Shown here in pieces: positions 8,648 through 16,878 of a stretch of 64,000 nucleotides of DNA (position 1 is the stretch's first letter; the number at the start of each line of letters is the position of its first letter). The notes under the pieces are model-generated. The model saw only the letters and a list, made by a program, of their open reading frames with translations. It had not been told where the DNA came from and made no database searches. The position numbers and the translations under genes are program-made. The stretch spans positions 4,304,229 through 4,368,228 of the forward strand of contig NZ_LT607803.1 of the NCBI RefSeq assembly GCF_900090195.1, in the 5' to 3' direction. The stretch is from Variovorax sp. HW608. Lineage in GTDB: Bacteria; Pseudomonadota; Gammaproteobacteria; Burkholderiales; Burkholderiaceae_C.

Positions 8648-11061
8648 TCGGATTCCTTCACGCCGGCAGCGCGGAGCGCGCGCCATACGGCTTGTGGGGT
8701 CATGGGAAGCTCATTGATGTCTGCACCGACCGGAGCGAGTGCGTCGTTGATCGCGCTGGCGATCGCCGCCGGACCACCGAGATAGCCGGCTTCCCCCGAG
8801 CCCTTCTGGCCGAAGGCTGTGAGCGGCGATGGCGTGCAGTGGTCGACGATGGTGATCGAGGGCACTTCTTCCGCACTGGGCAGAAGGTAGTCCATGAAGG
8901 TGCCCGACAGGAGCTGCCCCTCCTCGGAGAAGGCGAACTTCTCCAGCAGTGCGGCCCCCAGGCCATGGGCGACGCCGCCATAGGTCATGCCGTGGACCAC
9001 GTCGGGGCTGATCATCACGCCGCAGTCGTGGCCGACGGCGTATCGATGCAGGTGCGTCTTGCCCGTCTGGGGGTCGATGCTCGCGAGCACGACATGCGAC
9101 TCGAAGGAGTGGCAGGGGTACATCTGGACCCGACCGTCCTCCGTCGGCATCTTCCCGCCCGTCGGCACTTCCCAGCAGAACTTCTCCTGCAGGCCGGGCT
9201 CCATGCCCTCGGGCATACAGTGGTACTTGCGGTGGGCGATCTCGACCAGTGCTTCCCAGCTCAATCGGCGCGCGGGATCGGCCTGGATAAAGACGTTGCC
9301 GTCCGCATAGGTCAGGGCTTCCTTCGCAGCCCCCAGGTTATGAGCCGCGATGGTGAGCAGCTTGTCCTTGAGGATCTTTGCGGCACCGGCAGCCGCGCCT
9401 CCCAGCATGATGGCCATTCGGCTGCCCACCGGGCTGTTCGAGGGAAGCGAGTTGAGCGAGTCTGCGTGCAGCACACGGATGCTGTCCGGCTCACGCTGCA
9501 ACACTTCACCGACCACTGTCGACACCAGCGTCTCGTGCGCCTGCCCCGAAGTGGATGTGCCCATCAAGGCAGTCACCGCGCCGTTGAGGTCGATGCGGAT
9601 GAGGCACGAGTCCATCCAGGTCGTGGTCTCGTTCTTCGGGTTGAACAGAGGCTCGAAGGCCGAGTTGCCGCCCGAAGGCTCCAGGCAGGTGGATACGCCG
9701 ATTCCGGCCAGCATGCCTTTGGCACGCAGCGCGTCGCGTTGCCTGACCAACTCGTCATACGGCGCGGCAGCGAGCGCCTTGTCCATCACCGCTTCGTAGT
9801 CGCCCGAGTCGTAGTACGTGCCGCTCGGGATCAGGTAGGGGAAGGAATCCTTGTGGATCAGGTTCTTGCGGCGCAACTCGACGCGGTCCATTCCGAGATG
9901 CCGCGCGACCCTGTCGATCCCCGTTTCGATGGCGTAGTTGGTCGGCGCTTGACCGAAGCCGCGCACCGCTTCCTGGGGCGTCTTGTTCGTCATCACCGAG
10001 TAGGCGTCGTACTCGACGCTGGCGATCTTGTACGGCCCCACGATGGCGCCCACAGGCTTGCCTAGCTGAAGAGGCGAGCGTCCCGAGTACGCGCCGATGT
10101 CATCGATGGCGCGCATACGCATCGAACGAATCGTTCCGTCGCCGTCGAAGGCGAGCGTGACGTCGAAGATGCGATCGGGCCCCTGCATGTCGCCGCCGCG
10201 CATGTTCTCCAGCCGGTCTTCCAGGAAGCGCACCGGGCGGCCGAGCTTGCGGGCTAGGAAGCCCACGAGGATCGTGTGCTTCAGACCCCGCTTGACGCCG
10301 TAGCTTCCGCCCACATCGACGTCGTAGTGCACGCGAACGCCATTGCCCGGCAGGCGCAGGCATTTGGCCAACAGGTCCGGATACTTGGGCATCTGGATCG
10401 AGGCCCAGACATCCAGGATCTGCGTGGCGTCGTTCCAGCTGCAGGTCGCGACGAAGGTCTCGATCGGCACGGTGGAGCTGCGGGCCCAACGCACCCGGTA
10501 GCTCAGCTGGTGCTCGGACGCCGCGAAGTGCTCGTCGACTGAGCCCCAGGTGAACTTGCGCTGCCAGATGATGTTGCCGCCATGGGCCGGGTGCACTTTG
10601 GGTGCATCGGGCGCCATGGCCGCTTCGGGATCAACCACGTGCGGGGTCGGCTCGTACTCGACGTTGACCATCTCGGCAGCGTCCTCGGCGAGCGCGCGAG
10701 ACTCCGCGACAACGGCCACCACCCATTCGCCGGCATAGCGGACTACGCCGCGCGCCAACGGATAGCGCGCGACCTTCGGTGCATCGACGCCCGGCAGCAT
10801 GGGATCGACGGCGTCATTGAGTTCCTCGCCGGTCAGCACCGCATGCACGCCCGGCATGTCCAACGCGGCAGAGGCGTCGACCGACAGGATCCGTGCGCTC
10901 GCATACGGACTGGCCACGATGGCCAAATGAAGCAGGCCCGGCGGGACGACATCGGCCGCATAGTGGCCGTTGCCTGTCACGAAGCGCCGGTGCTCGACGG
11001 CACGGCGATGCCGGCCGATGTACTTGAAGGCCTGGTAGGCGGGGTGCTTCGGGTCAGCCAT
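8644..11061 (-). CDS. Molybdopterin-binding large subunit, xanthine dehydrogenase/CoxL family
   Basis: About 805 residues, the size of CoxL-type large subunits. The first domain starts IGRHRRAVEHRRFVTGNGHY; conserved molybdenum-site segments include the AVRGFGQAPTNYAIE loop, the GTSTSGQAHET cofactor contact and GQKGSGEAGYLGG, whose glutamate is the general base. CO dehydrogenase carries AYRCSFR in its active-site loop, which is absent here, so this is a hydroxylase of another substrate, probably an aromatic or N-heterocyclic compound. It overlaps the 2Fe-2S subunit gene by 8 bases. Confidence 0.92.
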   Translation of the reverse strand: MADPKHPAYQAFKYIGRHRRAVEHRRFVTGNGHYAADVVPPGLLHLAIVASPYASARILSVDASAALDMPGVHAVLTGEELNDAVDPMLPGVDAPKVARYPLARGVVRYAGEWVVAVVAESRALAEDAAEMVNVEYEPTPHVVDPEAAMAPDAPKVHPAHGGNIIWQRKFTWGSVDEHFAASEHQLSYRVRWARSSTVPIETFVATCSWNDATQILDVWASIQMPKYPDLLAKCLRLPGNGVRVHYDVDVGGSYGVKRGLKHTILVGFLARKLGRPVRFLEDRLENMRGGDMQGPDRIFDVTLAFDGDGTIRSMRMRAIDDIGAYSGRSPLQLGKPVGAIVGPYKIASVEYDAYSVMTNKTPQEAVRGFGQAPTNYAIETGIDRVARHLGMDRVELRRKNLIHKDSFPYLIPSGTYYDSGDYEAVMDKALAAAPYDELVRQRDALRAKGMLAGIGVSTCLEPSGGNSAFEPLFNPKNETTTWMDSCLIRIDLNGAVTALMGTSTSGQAHETLVSTVVGEVLQREPDSIRVLHADSLNSLPSNSPVGSRMAIMLGGAAAGAAKILKDKLLTIAAHNLGAAKEALTYADGNVFIQADPARRLSWEALVEIAHRKYHCMPEGMEPGLQEKFCWEVPTGGKMPTEDGRVQMYPCHSFESHVVLASIDPQTGKTHLHRYAVGHDCGVMISPDVVHGMTYGGVAHGLGAALLEKFAFSEEGQLLSGTFMDYLLPSAEEVPSITIVDHCTPSPLTAFGQKGSGEAGYLGGPAAIASAINDALAPVGADINELPMTPQAVWRALRAAGVKESE

Positions 11062-11578
11062 GGGAAGCCTCCTTGGCCTTGCCTTGCGCATCCTTCACCT
11101 GGTAGCCGGGGGAGGTGGCCAGCTTGACGGCGTCGACTATCTGCTGATAGCCCGTGCAGCGGCAGAGGTTGCCGCCGATTGCATCGCGGATCTGCGCCTC
11201 ATCGGGCTGCGGAGTGTGCTCCACCAGCGCATGGCAGGCGACCAGCATTCCCGGGGTGCAGTACCCGCACTGCAGCGCGTGGGTCTCGCAGAACGCGTCC
11301 TGGAGCTTGGACAGGCACCCGCGCTGCGGCGCCAGACCCTCGACGGTGGTCACCGACATGCCGTCAGCCTGCACGGCAAACATGCAGCACGAACGCACGG
11401 GCTCGCCGTCAAGCAGGACGGAGCATGCACCGCAGATGCCGTGCTCGCAGCCGACGTGGGTGCCGGTGAGGCCCAGATGGTCGCGCAGGAAATCGACCAG
11501 CGTGGTGCGCGGCTCGACGGCCCGCGGCTGGATCACTCCGTTGACCTTGATTTCGACCGTGACCAGGGAGGAAGACAT
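11054..11578 (-). CDS. 2Fe-2S subunit of molybdenum hydroxylase (CoxS type)
   Basis: A 174-residue ferredoxin-like subunit. The plant-type cluster is bound by CEHGICGAC plus a downstream Cys in VRSCCMF (residues about 40-65); the second, all-alpha domain binds the other cluster through CGYCTPGM and NLCRCTGYQQIVDAV. These are the canonical four-by-two Cys motifs. The ATG at 11578 follows a GGAGGAAG ribosome site. It carries electrons from the molybdenum centre to the FAD subunit encoded immediately upstream. Confidence 0.95.
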   Translation of the reverse strand: MSSSLVTVEIKVNGVIQPRAVEPRTTLVDFLRDHLGLTGTHVGCEHGICGACSVLLDGEPVRSCCMFAVQADGMSVTTVEGLAPQRGCLSKLQDAFCETHALQCGYCTPGMLVACHALVEHTPQPDEAQIRDAIGGNLCRCTGYQQIVDAVKLATSPGYQVKDAQGKAKEASHG

Positions 11579-11598
11579 GGTGATTCGGCTTTCTCGTC

Positions 11599-12489
11599 TC
11601 AGCGTTGAAATTCGGGGGAGGCGTGATGCGCCCCGGCGGCCTTCAGCAGGACGCGCGTGAGCATCACGACGCCCAGGTGCCGCCGGTAGTCGGCGTTGGC
11701 ATGCAGGTCCGACCCCGGTTCGGTCTGCTGCAGGGCGGCATGAGCCATCTCCTTGGCCATGCCCGGATCGATGCGATAGCCGACCAGTTGCTGCGCCAGC
11801 TCGGGGAAAGCGCGCGGGGTGCCATCGACGCCGCCGACACCGAATGCCGCGCGTCGGCAGACGCCGTCCACATCCAATTCGAGCTGGCAGGCGGCAGAGG
11901 CCATGGCGAAGTCGCCATGGCGCATCGCGGTTTCGTCGAAGGCAGTCGTGACACGGCCGTGCCACACGGGCCACTCGATCTCGACCAGGCATTCGGTCTC
12001 GCCGGTCGCGGTGAACATGGGGCCGAGGAAGAACTCCCGCGCGGAAACCTGCCGCTCGCCATCGGCATGACTCTGCAGGCGAAGCGTCGCATCGAGGACC
12101 GCTGCAGCGAGCGGCAATTCGGCCGAAGGATCAGCGTGGACCAGGCTGCCGCCCACCGTCCCGCGATTGCGCGTCTGGATATGTCCCACCCAACGCAGCG
12201 CGTCCCGCACCAGAGGGAGTGCCGCATGAAGTTCCGTTCCATGCTCCACCGTGCGCTGTCGGGTGGTCGCGCCCATCCGTACCCGGCCCGCCTCGATGCT
12301 CACCTGGCGCAGTTCGGGTAGCCGATAGATGTCGAGAAGCACCGTGGGACGCGCTAGGCGCATCGCCATCATCGGGACCAGGCTCTGGCCACCGGCGATG
12401 GCCTTGGCGTCCATGCCGTTCTGGTTCAGGCAGTCCAGCGCGTGCTCGAGGGATTCCGCGCGGACGTATTCGAAGGGGGCTGCTTTCAT
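11599..12489 (-). CDS. FAD-binding medium subunit of molybdenum hydroxylase (CoxM type)
   Basis: A 296-residue protein, typical for the CoxM family. It begins MKAAPFEYVRAESLEHAL; FAD is bound by AIAGGQSLVPMMAMRLARP (AGGQSL motif) and TRNRGTVGGSLVHADPSAEL (TxGG-S motif). First gene of the minus-strand hydroxylase operon, 241 bases from the divergent LysR gene, so the promoter lies within 12490-12730. Accepts electrons from the 2Fe-2S subunit and passes them to quinone or another acceptor. Confidence 0.93.
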   Translation of the reverse strand: MKAAPFEYVRAESLEHALDCLNQNGMDAKAIAGGQSLVPMMAMRLARPTVLLDIYRLPELRQVSIEAGRVRMGATTRQRTVEHGTELHAALPLVRDALRWVGHIQTRNRGTVGGSLVHADPSAELPLAAAVLDATLRLQSHADGERQVSAREFFLGPMFTATGETECLVEIEWPVWHGRVTTAFDETAMRHGDFAMASAACQLELDVDGVCRRAAFGVGGVDGTPRAFPELAQQLVGYRIDPGMAKEMAHAALQQTEPGSDLHANADYRRHLGVVMLTRVLLKAAGAHHASPEFQR

Positions 12490-12730
12490 GGATTCAGCGG
12501 TGCTTGCACTGTCGTTGGGCGAAGAAGAGGGCGGCGCTGCCGCCCCTCGAGACCGGAAAATCTCCTCCTCTGCGGGGCGAACCGTGAGGCACACTGTTTG
12601 TTGCTTGACTATTTGGTGGAAGGATTCTGTTTCCGCACCCCCATACGGAACAATCGATCAAATCTGGAGGAGCGTGAGAAGATCTCATAGTCGAAACTTC
12701 TGGGGTGCCCGCACGTTCGCGGGGATTGCA

Positions 12731-13690
12731 ATGAGAAAGCTCCCTCCACTGAATGCCTTAAAGGCCTTCGAGGCCGCCGCCCGCCACGTCAGCTTCACTA
12801 AGGCTGCAGTGGAACTACACGTCACCCATGGGGCTGTCAGCCGGCAGGTCTCGCTTCTTGAGGAATGGTTGGGCACGCCGCTCTTTCAGCGTGGCGCTTC
12901 GCAGATCGGACTCACCGACAGTGGTCGTGCCTATGCGCAGGAGGTCACATCGCTCCTTGATCGCCTCAGCGTGGTGACTGCGCAGGCAATGGAGAAGGCG
13001 GCATCTTCGGCCATCAGCGTGAGCGCCCCGCCAACCTTCACGATGCGTTGGTTGATTCCTCGGTTATCGGTCTATCAAAGAAAGCGACCCGGCATCGAGG
13101 TCCGACTGACGACGTCGATCGCACCCGTGCATTTCCAGGAGAACAACTACGACATCGCGATACGCGGCGCGCTGGAGCCCATGATCGGTTGCGAGTCGGT
13201 ACCCTTCATGACCGAAATCATCGTTCCGGTCTGTCACGCGGACATCGTGGAATCGGGCGGCCTGCGAAGCCCGGTGGACCTGGCGCGACAGACTCTTATT
13301 CGCTACACGACCGAGCCGTACACTTGGTCGACATGGTTTGACGCCGCTGGCATCGCCGAAACTGCCGGGGCCGGCACGCTTCACTTCGAACAAATGTACT
13401 TCGCCCTGCAGGCCGCCGCAGAAGGGCTTGGGGTAGTGCTCGTGCCGCTCTTTTTAGTCGCAGACGACATCGTGACCGGAAAGCTGTGTGCACCGTTCGG
13501 CCTGCACGGCGCGATGCATCGACACTACTACGCCAACACCTCGCCCGCGTCGAAGCACAACCCAGCCATCGCGGAGTTTCGCGCTTGGCTGATTGAGGAG
13601 GGACGCAGCACTGAAAAGGCAATCAACACCTGGGCTCAGGAGACGATGAATCAGATCACGCCGCCGGAAAGCAGGCAAGAACAGATGTAG
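12731..13690 (+). CDS. LysR-family regulator (GcvA-like)
   Basis: A 319-residue regulator. MRKLPPLNALKAFEAAARHV and SFTKAAVELHVTHGAVSRQV form the N-terminal winged helix-turn-helix; LPPLNALKAFEAAARH is the GcvA/AmpR-subgroup opening. The rest is the periplasmic-binding-like effector domain. It is divergent from the molybdenum hydroxylase operon and is the obvious candidate regulator, with the effector probably the substrate or an intermediate. The start at 12731 is chosen because homology begins there; upstream in-frame codons are in the promoter region. Confidence 0.88.
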   Translation: MRKLPPLNALKAFEAAARHVSFTKAAVELHVTHGAVSRQVSLLEEWLGTPLFQRGASQIGLTDSGRAYAQEVTSLLDRLSVVTAQAMEKAASSAISVSAPPTFTMRWLIPRLSVYQRKRPGIEVRLTTSIAPVHFQENNYDIAIRGALEPMIGCESVPFMTEIIVPVCHADIVESGGLRSPVDLARQTLIRYTTEPYTWSTWFDAAGIAETAGAGTLHFEQMYFALQAAAEGLGVVLVPLFLVADDIVTGKLCAPFGLHGAMHRHYYANTSPASKHNPAIAEFRAWLIEEGRSTEKAINTWAQETMNQITPPESRQEQM

Positions 13691-14003
13691 CACTGGCATA
13701 GCGCGTCGTGAACGGAAGGCTGCAGATGCTGCGTCCGTTCGGCGCCCCACGTCATCGGCGCTGGCATAGACGCTGGGGATTCTCGTGTGTGAGTTTTAGT
13801 GATTCAGCATGAGCAACGCTCGCTTGTATGACGGGACCCGCTGGCCGAAACTCCAGATCTCAAAGCTCTTGCCCATGAACTCTCACATGCCCACCGCCGC
13901 CCGCGTCTGGAAGGACTCATCGCTGTTGCGATCGCTCACCCACGCGGTCTGCCTTGCAGTCATCCGTCCAAGCAAGTCCAACTAGAAGAATGTCGCATCG
14001 AAC
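13691..14003. other. Intergenic with a short unassigned frame
   Basis: About 310 bases between the LysR and thioesterase genes. A 58-residue frame at 13809-13985 (MSNARLYDGTRWPKLQISKL) is open, but it has no family that I recognise and no strong ribosome site. Treated as non-coding or a decayed gene end. Confidence 0.3.
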
Positions 14004-14447
14004 ATGTTGATCTGGAAAAGACCGGTTTCTGTCGAGTCCCTCACTCGGCGAGCGGCCAACACCGCCATAACGCATCTGGGAATCGAGTTCCTGGAGGTGG
14101 GAGACGATTTCCTTACCGCACGGCTTCCGGTGAACCGGCAAACATGCCAGCCGATGGGCCTGTTGCACGGTGGTGTCTCCGTAGTGCTGGCTGAGACCTT
14201 GGGATCCATCGGCGCGGCCCATTGTTGCCCCGAAGGAAGCAGTGTCGTGGGTCTCGATATCAATGCCAATCACCTGCGCGCGGTTCGAGAGGGCTGGGTG
14301 ACCGGGCGCGCCGTGCCGATTCATCTCGGGCGAACCACTCAGGTCTGGCAGATCGACCTGTCCGATGAGGCGGGCAAACCTTGTTGCGCTTCCCGCCTGA
14401 CGATGGCGGTCATTCCAACTCTGGCCGGAGTCCCGAATCGGGACTAA
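14004..14447 (+). CDS. PaaI-type hotdog thioesterase
   Basis: A 147-residue protein. HLGIEFLEVGDDFLTARLPV and QPMGLLHGGVSVVLAETLGS are the hallmark of the PaaI/YdiI thioesterase family: the HGG motif with the catalytic Glu (VLAE) five to six residues later. NANHLRAVREGWVTGRAVPI is the third conserved block. These enzymes release CoA from aromatic or hydroxybenzoyl-CoA esters. It is followed 92 bases later by an acyl-CoA dehydrogenase, so it probably recycles CoA from dead-end thioesters of that pathway. Confidence 0.85.
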   Translation: MLIWKRPVSVESLTRRAANTAITHLGIEFLEVGDDFLTARLPVNRQTCQPMGLLHGGVSVVLAETLGSIGAAHCCPEGSSVVGLDINANHLRAVREGWVTGRAVPIHLGRTTQVWQIDLSDEAGKPCCASRLTMAVIPTLAGVPNRD

Positions 14448-14539
14448 CAACCTCCCTGTGGATGCCGCAATGGATCCAGCGCTTCGGACTAAAGAATGAC
14501 CGTGGCAATTTAACCAAGAGACAAATCCTAGGATCAAGA

Positions 14540-15694
14540 ATGCAACCGTACAAGTCGCCTTGGCTGACCCCGGAACTGGAAATGCTTCAAGAAGCGAGTC
14601 GGCGTTTCTTCGAGGAGCGATTCGTGCCCCGGGAAGAGGAATGGGCCCACAACATGTTGATGGACCGAGGTGCATGGAACGAAGCAGGCGCCATGGGTCT
14701 GCTTTGCGCGAGCATACCTGAGGAATACGGTGGAGGGGGCGGAAACCTAGCGCACGACATTGTCATCTTCAGCGAGCAGTCGCGCGCATTGATCGGAAGC
14801 TTCAGCAATACGGTACACAGCGGCATCGTTGCCCACTATCTGCTGCACTATGGAACTGAGGAGCAGAAGCGCCGTTGGCTGCCGGGCATGGCAACGGGGG
14901 ATCTGGTGGGCGCGATCGCCATGTCCGAGCCGGATGCGGGTTCCGATCTTCAGGCGATCAAGACGCGAGCGCGGCGACAGGGCGACCACTATGTGATCAA
15001 CGGGTCCAAGACTTTCATCACGAATGGGCATCATGCCGACCTGATATTCTTGGTCGCGCGCACCGATCCAGACGCCAAAGGGTCGCGCGGGTTGTCCATC
15101 ATCGTTGTGGAGACCAAGGAGCTTCAGGGGTTCCGAAGAGGGCGTGTATTGGAGAAGCTGGGCAACAAGGGCTCCGATACTGCAGAGCTCTTCTTCGACG
15201 AAGTCAAGGTGCCCTTGAACAATCTTCTGGGCACCGACGAGAACAACGGTTTCACTCAGCTGATGGCGCAATTGCCAGCGGAGCGGCTCTATATCGCGAT
15301 GAACGCCGTTGCCCAAATGGAGCGCGCGGTGGCAATGACCGTCGACTACGTCAAGAGCCGCAAGGTCTTCGGAAAATCCCTGTCTGAGCTTCAGAACACG
15401 CGATTCAAGCTCGCTGAATGCGCGACGCAAGCGACGATCGGGCGCGTTTTTCTAGACAACTGCCTTGTCAGGTGCCTGGCGGGCGATCTCGACGGACCCG
15501 CGGCGGCAATGGCGAAATGGTGGAGTACGCAGAGGTGCAATGAAGTGGTCTATGAATGCCTTCAATTGCATGGAGGCAACGGTTTCATCATGGACTACCC
15601 GATCGCGAGAATGTACGCGAATGTGCGCGTTGGTCCCATTTACGGAGGGTCCAACGAGATCATGAAGGAGATCATTGCGCGAGACATTCTCTGA
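14540..15694 (+). CDS. Acyl-CoA dehydrogenase
   Basis: A 384-residue flavoprotein. The middle domain has AIAMSEPDAGSDLQAIKTRA (the SEPxAGSD flavin/substrate motif) and KTFITNGHHADL; the C-terminal domain has ERLYIAMNAVAQMERAV, RKVFGKSLSELQNTRFKLAE, CLQLHGGNGF and VGPIYGGSNEIMKEI. The catalytic base region Y-GG-NEI is of the short/medium-chain or isovaleryl type. Likely oxidises an acyl-CoA with electrons going to ETF; the only etfA seen in this window (28672-29255) is broken, so another copy must serve. Confidence 0.93.
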   Translation: MQPYKSPWLTPELEMLQEASRRFFEERFVPREEEWAHNMLMDRGAWNEAGAMGLLCASIPEEYGGGGGNLAHDIVIFSEQSRALIGSFSNTVHSGIVAHYLLHYGTEEQKRRWLPGMATGDLVGAIAMSEPDAGSDLQAIKTRARRQGDHYVINGSKTFITNGHHADLIFLVARTDPDAKGSRGLSIIVVETKELQGFRRGRVLEKLGNKGSDTAELFFDEVKVPLNNLLGTDENNGFTQLMAQLPAERLYIAMNAVAQMERAVAMTVDYVKSRKVFGKSLSELQNTRFKLAECATQATIGRVFLDNCLVRCLAGDLDGPAAAMAKWWSTQRCNEVVYECLQLHGGNGFIMDYPIARMYANVRVGPIYGGSNEIMKEIIARDIL

Positions 15695-15704
15695 TCAACA
15701 CCGA

Positions 15705-16481
15705 CTACGGCCTCGTCAAATCTGGCGACTTCTTTTGCTCTACGGCGTGCTTGACGATGTGCTCATGCAACTTGCGAAGATGCGCGTGTATTTCTTGAGC
15801 CGCCCGATCGCCATCTCGGGCTTGGAGCGCTTCAACGAATCGCCTTCTTGACAACGCTAGATCTTGTGTTGGATAGATCTCGATGCGCTGCAGGATGACT
15901 CTGATCACGTCGGTCAAGGAGCGAACGACCAAGATCATCACCTTGTTCTTGGTCGCCGACGCCAGCAGCTCGTAGAACTCGGTCGCATGCTGCAAACGAA
16001 TTGCCCTGCTTCCCGATTGAAGCGCTGCATCGTTGAGTCTCACGTTCTCCTCAATCTGCGCGAGGTCTTCGGTGCTGGCCCGCTCACACGCCAGGCGTGC
16101 CACGGAGGCGAGTATGAATATGCGTGCTTCAGTCAACTCGCTCAAGGTAATTGACCCCAAGTTGAGCATGTCCTGCATCAGTTCTGTCATCTTGCGATCC
16201 GAGCTGGCCTGAATAAAGGCGCCACCTTTTGGGCCCCTCTGCAGGACGATGAGGCCAGCGTTCTCAAGGCTTCTGAAGGCTTCGCGTATGGCAAGACGGC
16301 TGACGCCAAGTTGAATCGCCAACTCCCGCTCGGGAGGCAGCTTGTCCCCCTTCTTCAGTCTGCCGCTTGCGACAAGTTCGCGGATTCGCTCGCAGACAAC
16401 TTCAAACGCGCGCTGCGCCGGTATGGGCTCAAACATCGAGGACGCTTGGGTTGCCGACTGATCCATTGCGTATTCCTGCAT
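15705..16481 (-). CDS. GntR-family regulator, FadR subfamily
   Basis: About 258 residues. The N-terminal winged helix domain is seen in KKGDKLPPERELAIQLGVSR and LAIREAFRSLENAGLIVLQR; an all-alpha FCD domain follows with HATEFYELLASATKNKVMIL and ends with a helix rich in His/Lys. FCD-domain regulators bind small organic acids. The start is not certain: ATG 16481 and ATG 16466 are both plausible. It converges on the acyl-CoA dehydrogenase and diverges from the carotenoid oxygenase, with FadR-type palindromes in between. Confidence 0.88.
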   Translation of the reverse strand: MQEYAMDQSATQASSMFEPIPAQRAFEVVCERIRELVASGRLKKGDKLPPERELAIQLGVSRLAIREAFRSLENAGLIVLQRGPKGGAFIQASSDRKMTELMQDMLNLGSITLSELTEARIFILASVARLACERASTEDLAQIEENVRLNDAALQSGSRAIRLQHATEFYELLASATKNKVMILVVRSLTDVIRVILQRIEIYPTQDLALSRRRFVEALQARDGDRAAQEIHAHLRKLHEHIVKHAVEQKKSPDLTRP

Positions 16482-16525
16482 CGAGTTTTCCAAAGCAAAA
16501 GTCCACAGTCCGAGTCGAACTAGAT

Positions 16526-16536
16526 TGGTCTAACAA
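16526..16536. promoter_or_regulatory. Candidate FadR-type operator near the GntR gene
   Basis: TGGTCTAACAA fits the FCD-regulator consensus TNGTNNNACNA. It lies 45 bases upstream of the GntR start, a suitable place for autoregulation. A second, better copy is at 16684. Confidence 0.5.
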
Positions 16537-16642
16537 TCAACCATCTTACCAATGCATAGTTCGCTGAATCGATTGACCCCGGCGATGCCGAGCGGTAACA
16601 AGAAAACTCAGGCACCGCTAGAAAACCTCACGCTGGTGGGGC

Positions 16643-16671
16643 TTGAGGGGGTGCTCCCGGCGGACTATCAT
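16643..16671 (+). promoter_or_regulatory. Candidate sigma-70 promoter for the oxygenase gene
   Basis: TTGAGG (16643-16648) and TATCAT (16666-16671) are separated by 17 bases. Transcription would begin near 16678, immediately before the palindrome at 16684-16694, so a bound repressor would block clearance. Confidence 0.45.
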
Positions 16672-16683
16672 AACAATATGCAA

Positions 16684-16694
16684 TGGTCATACCA
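16684..16694. promoter_or_regulatory. Candidate FadR-type operator for the oxygenase gene
   Basis: TGGTCATACCA is a perfect TGGTNNNACCA palindrome, the core recognised by FadR/VanR/LldR-like GntR proteins. It lies just downstream of the predicted transcription start and 185 bases before the oxygenase ATG. The adjacent GntR gene is the natural ligand. Confidence 0.6.
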
Positions 16695-16878
16695 ACAGAG
16701 GCGGCGACGCTGTTTCAAGGCTCTGACTTCGCACCGTTGCGTCGACTGATGCTCCCCTCGGAATCACCTGTGAGCCCCATCACCTGCCCGTGAGTGCGAC
16801 CAAATGCAACTACCGGCTCATGCCGCAGCCCTCTCGGGGCCTTGTTGTATTACTTCTTTCGAAGAATTCTTGGAACCC

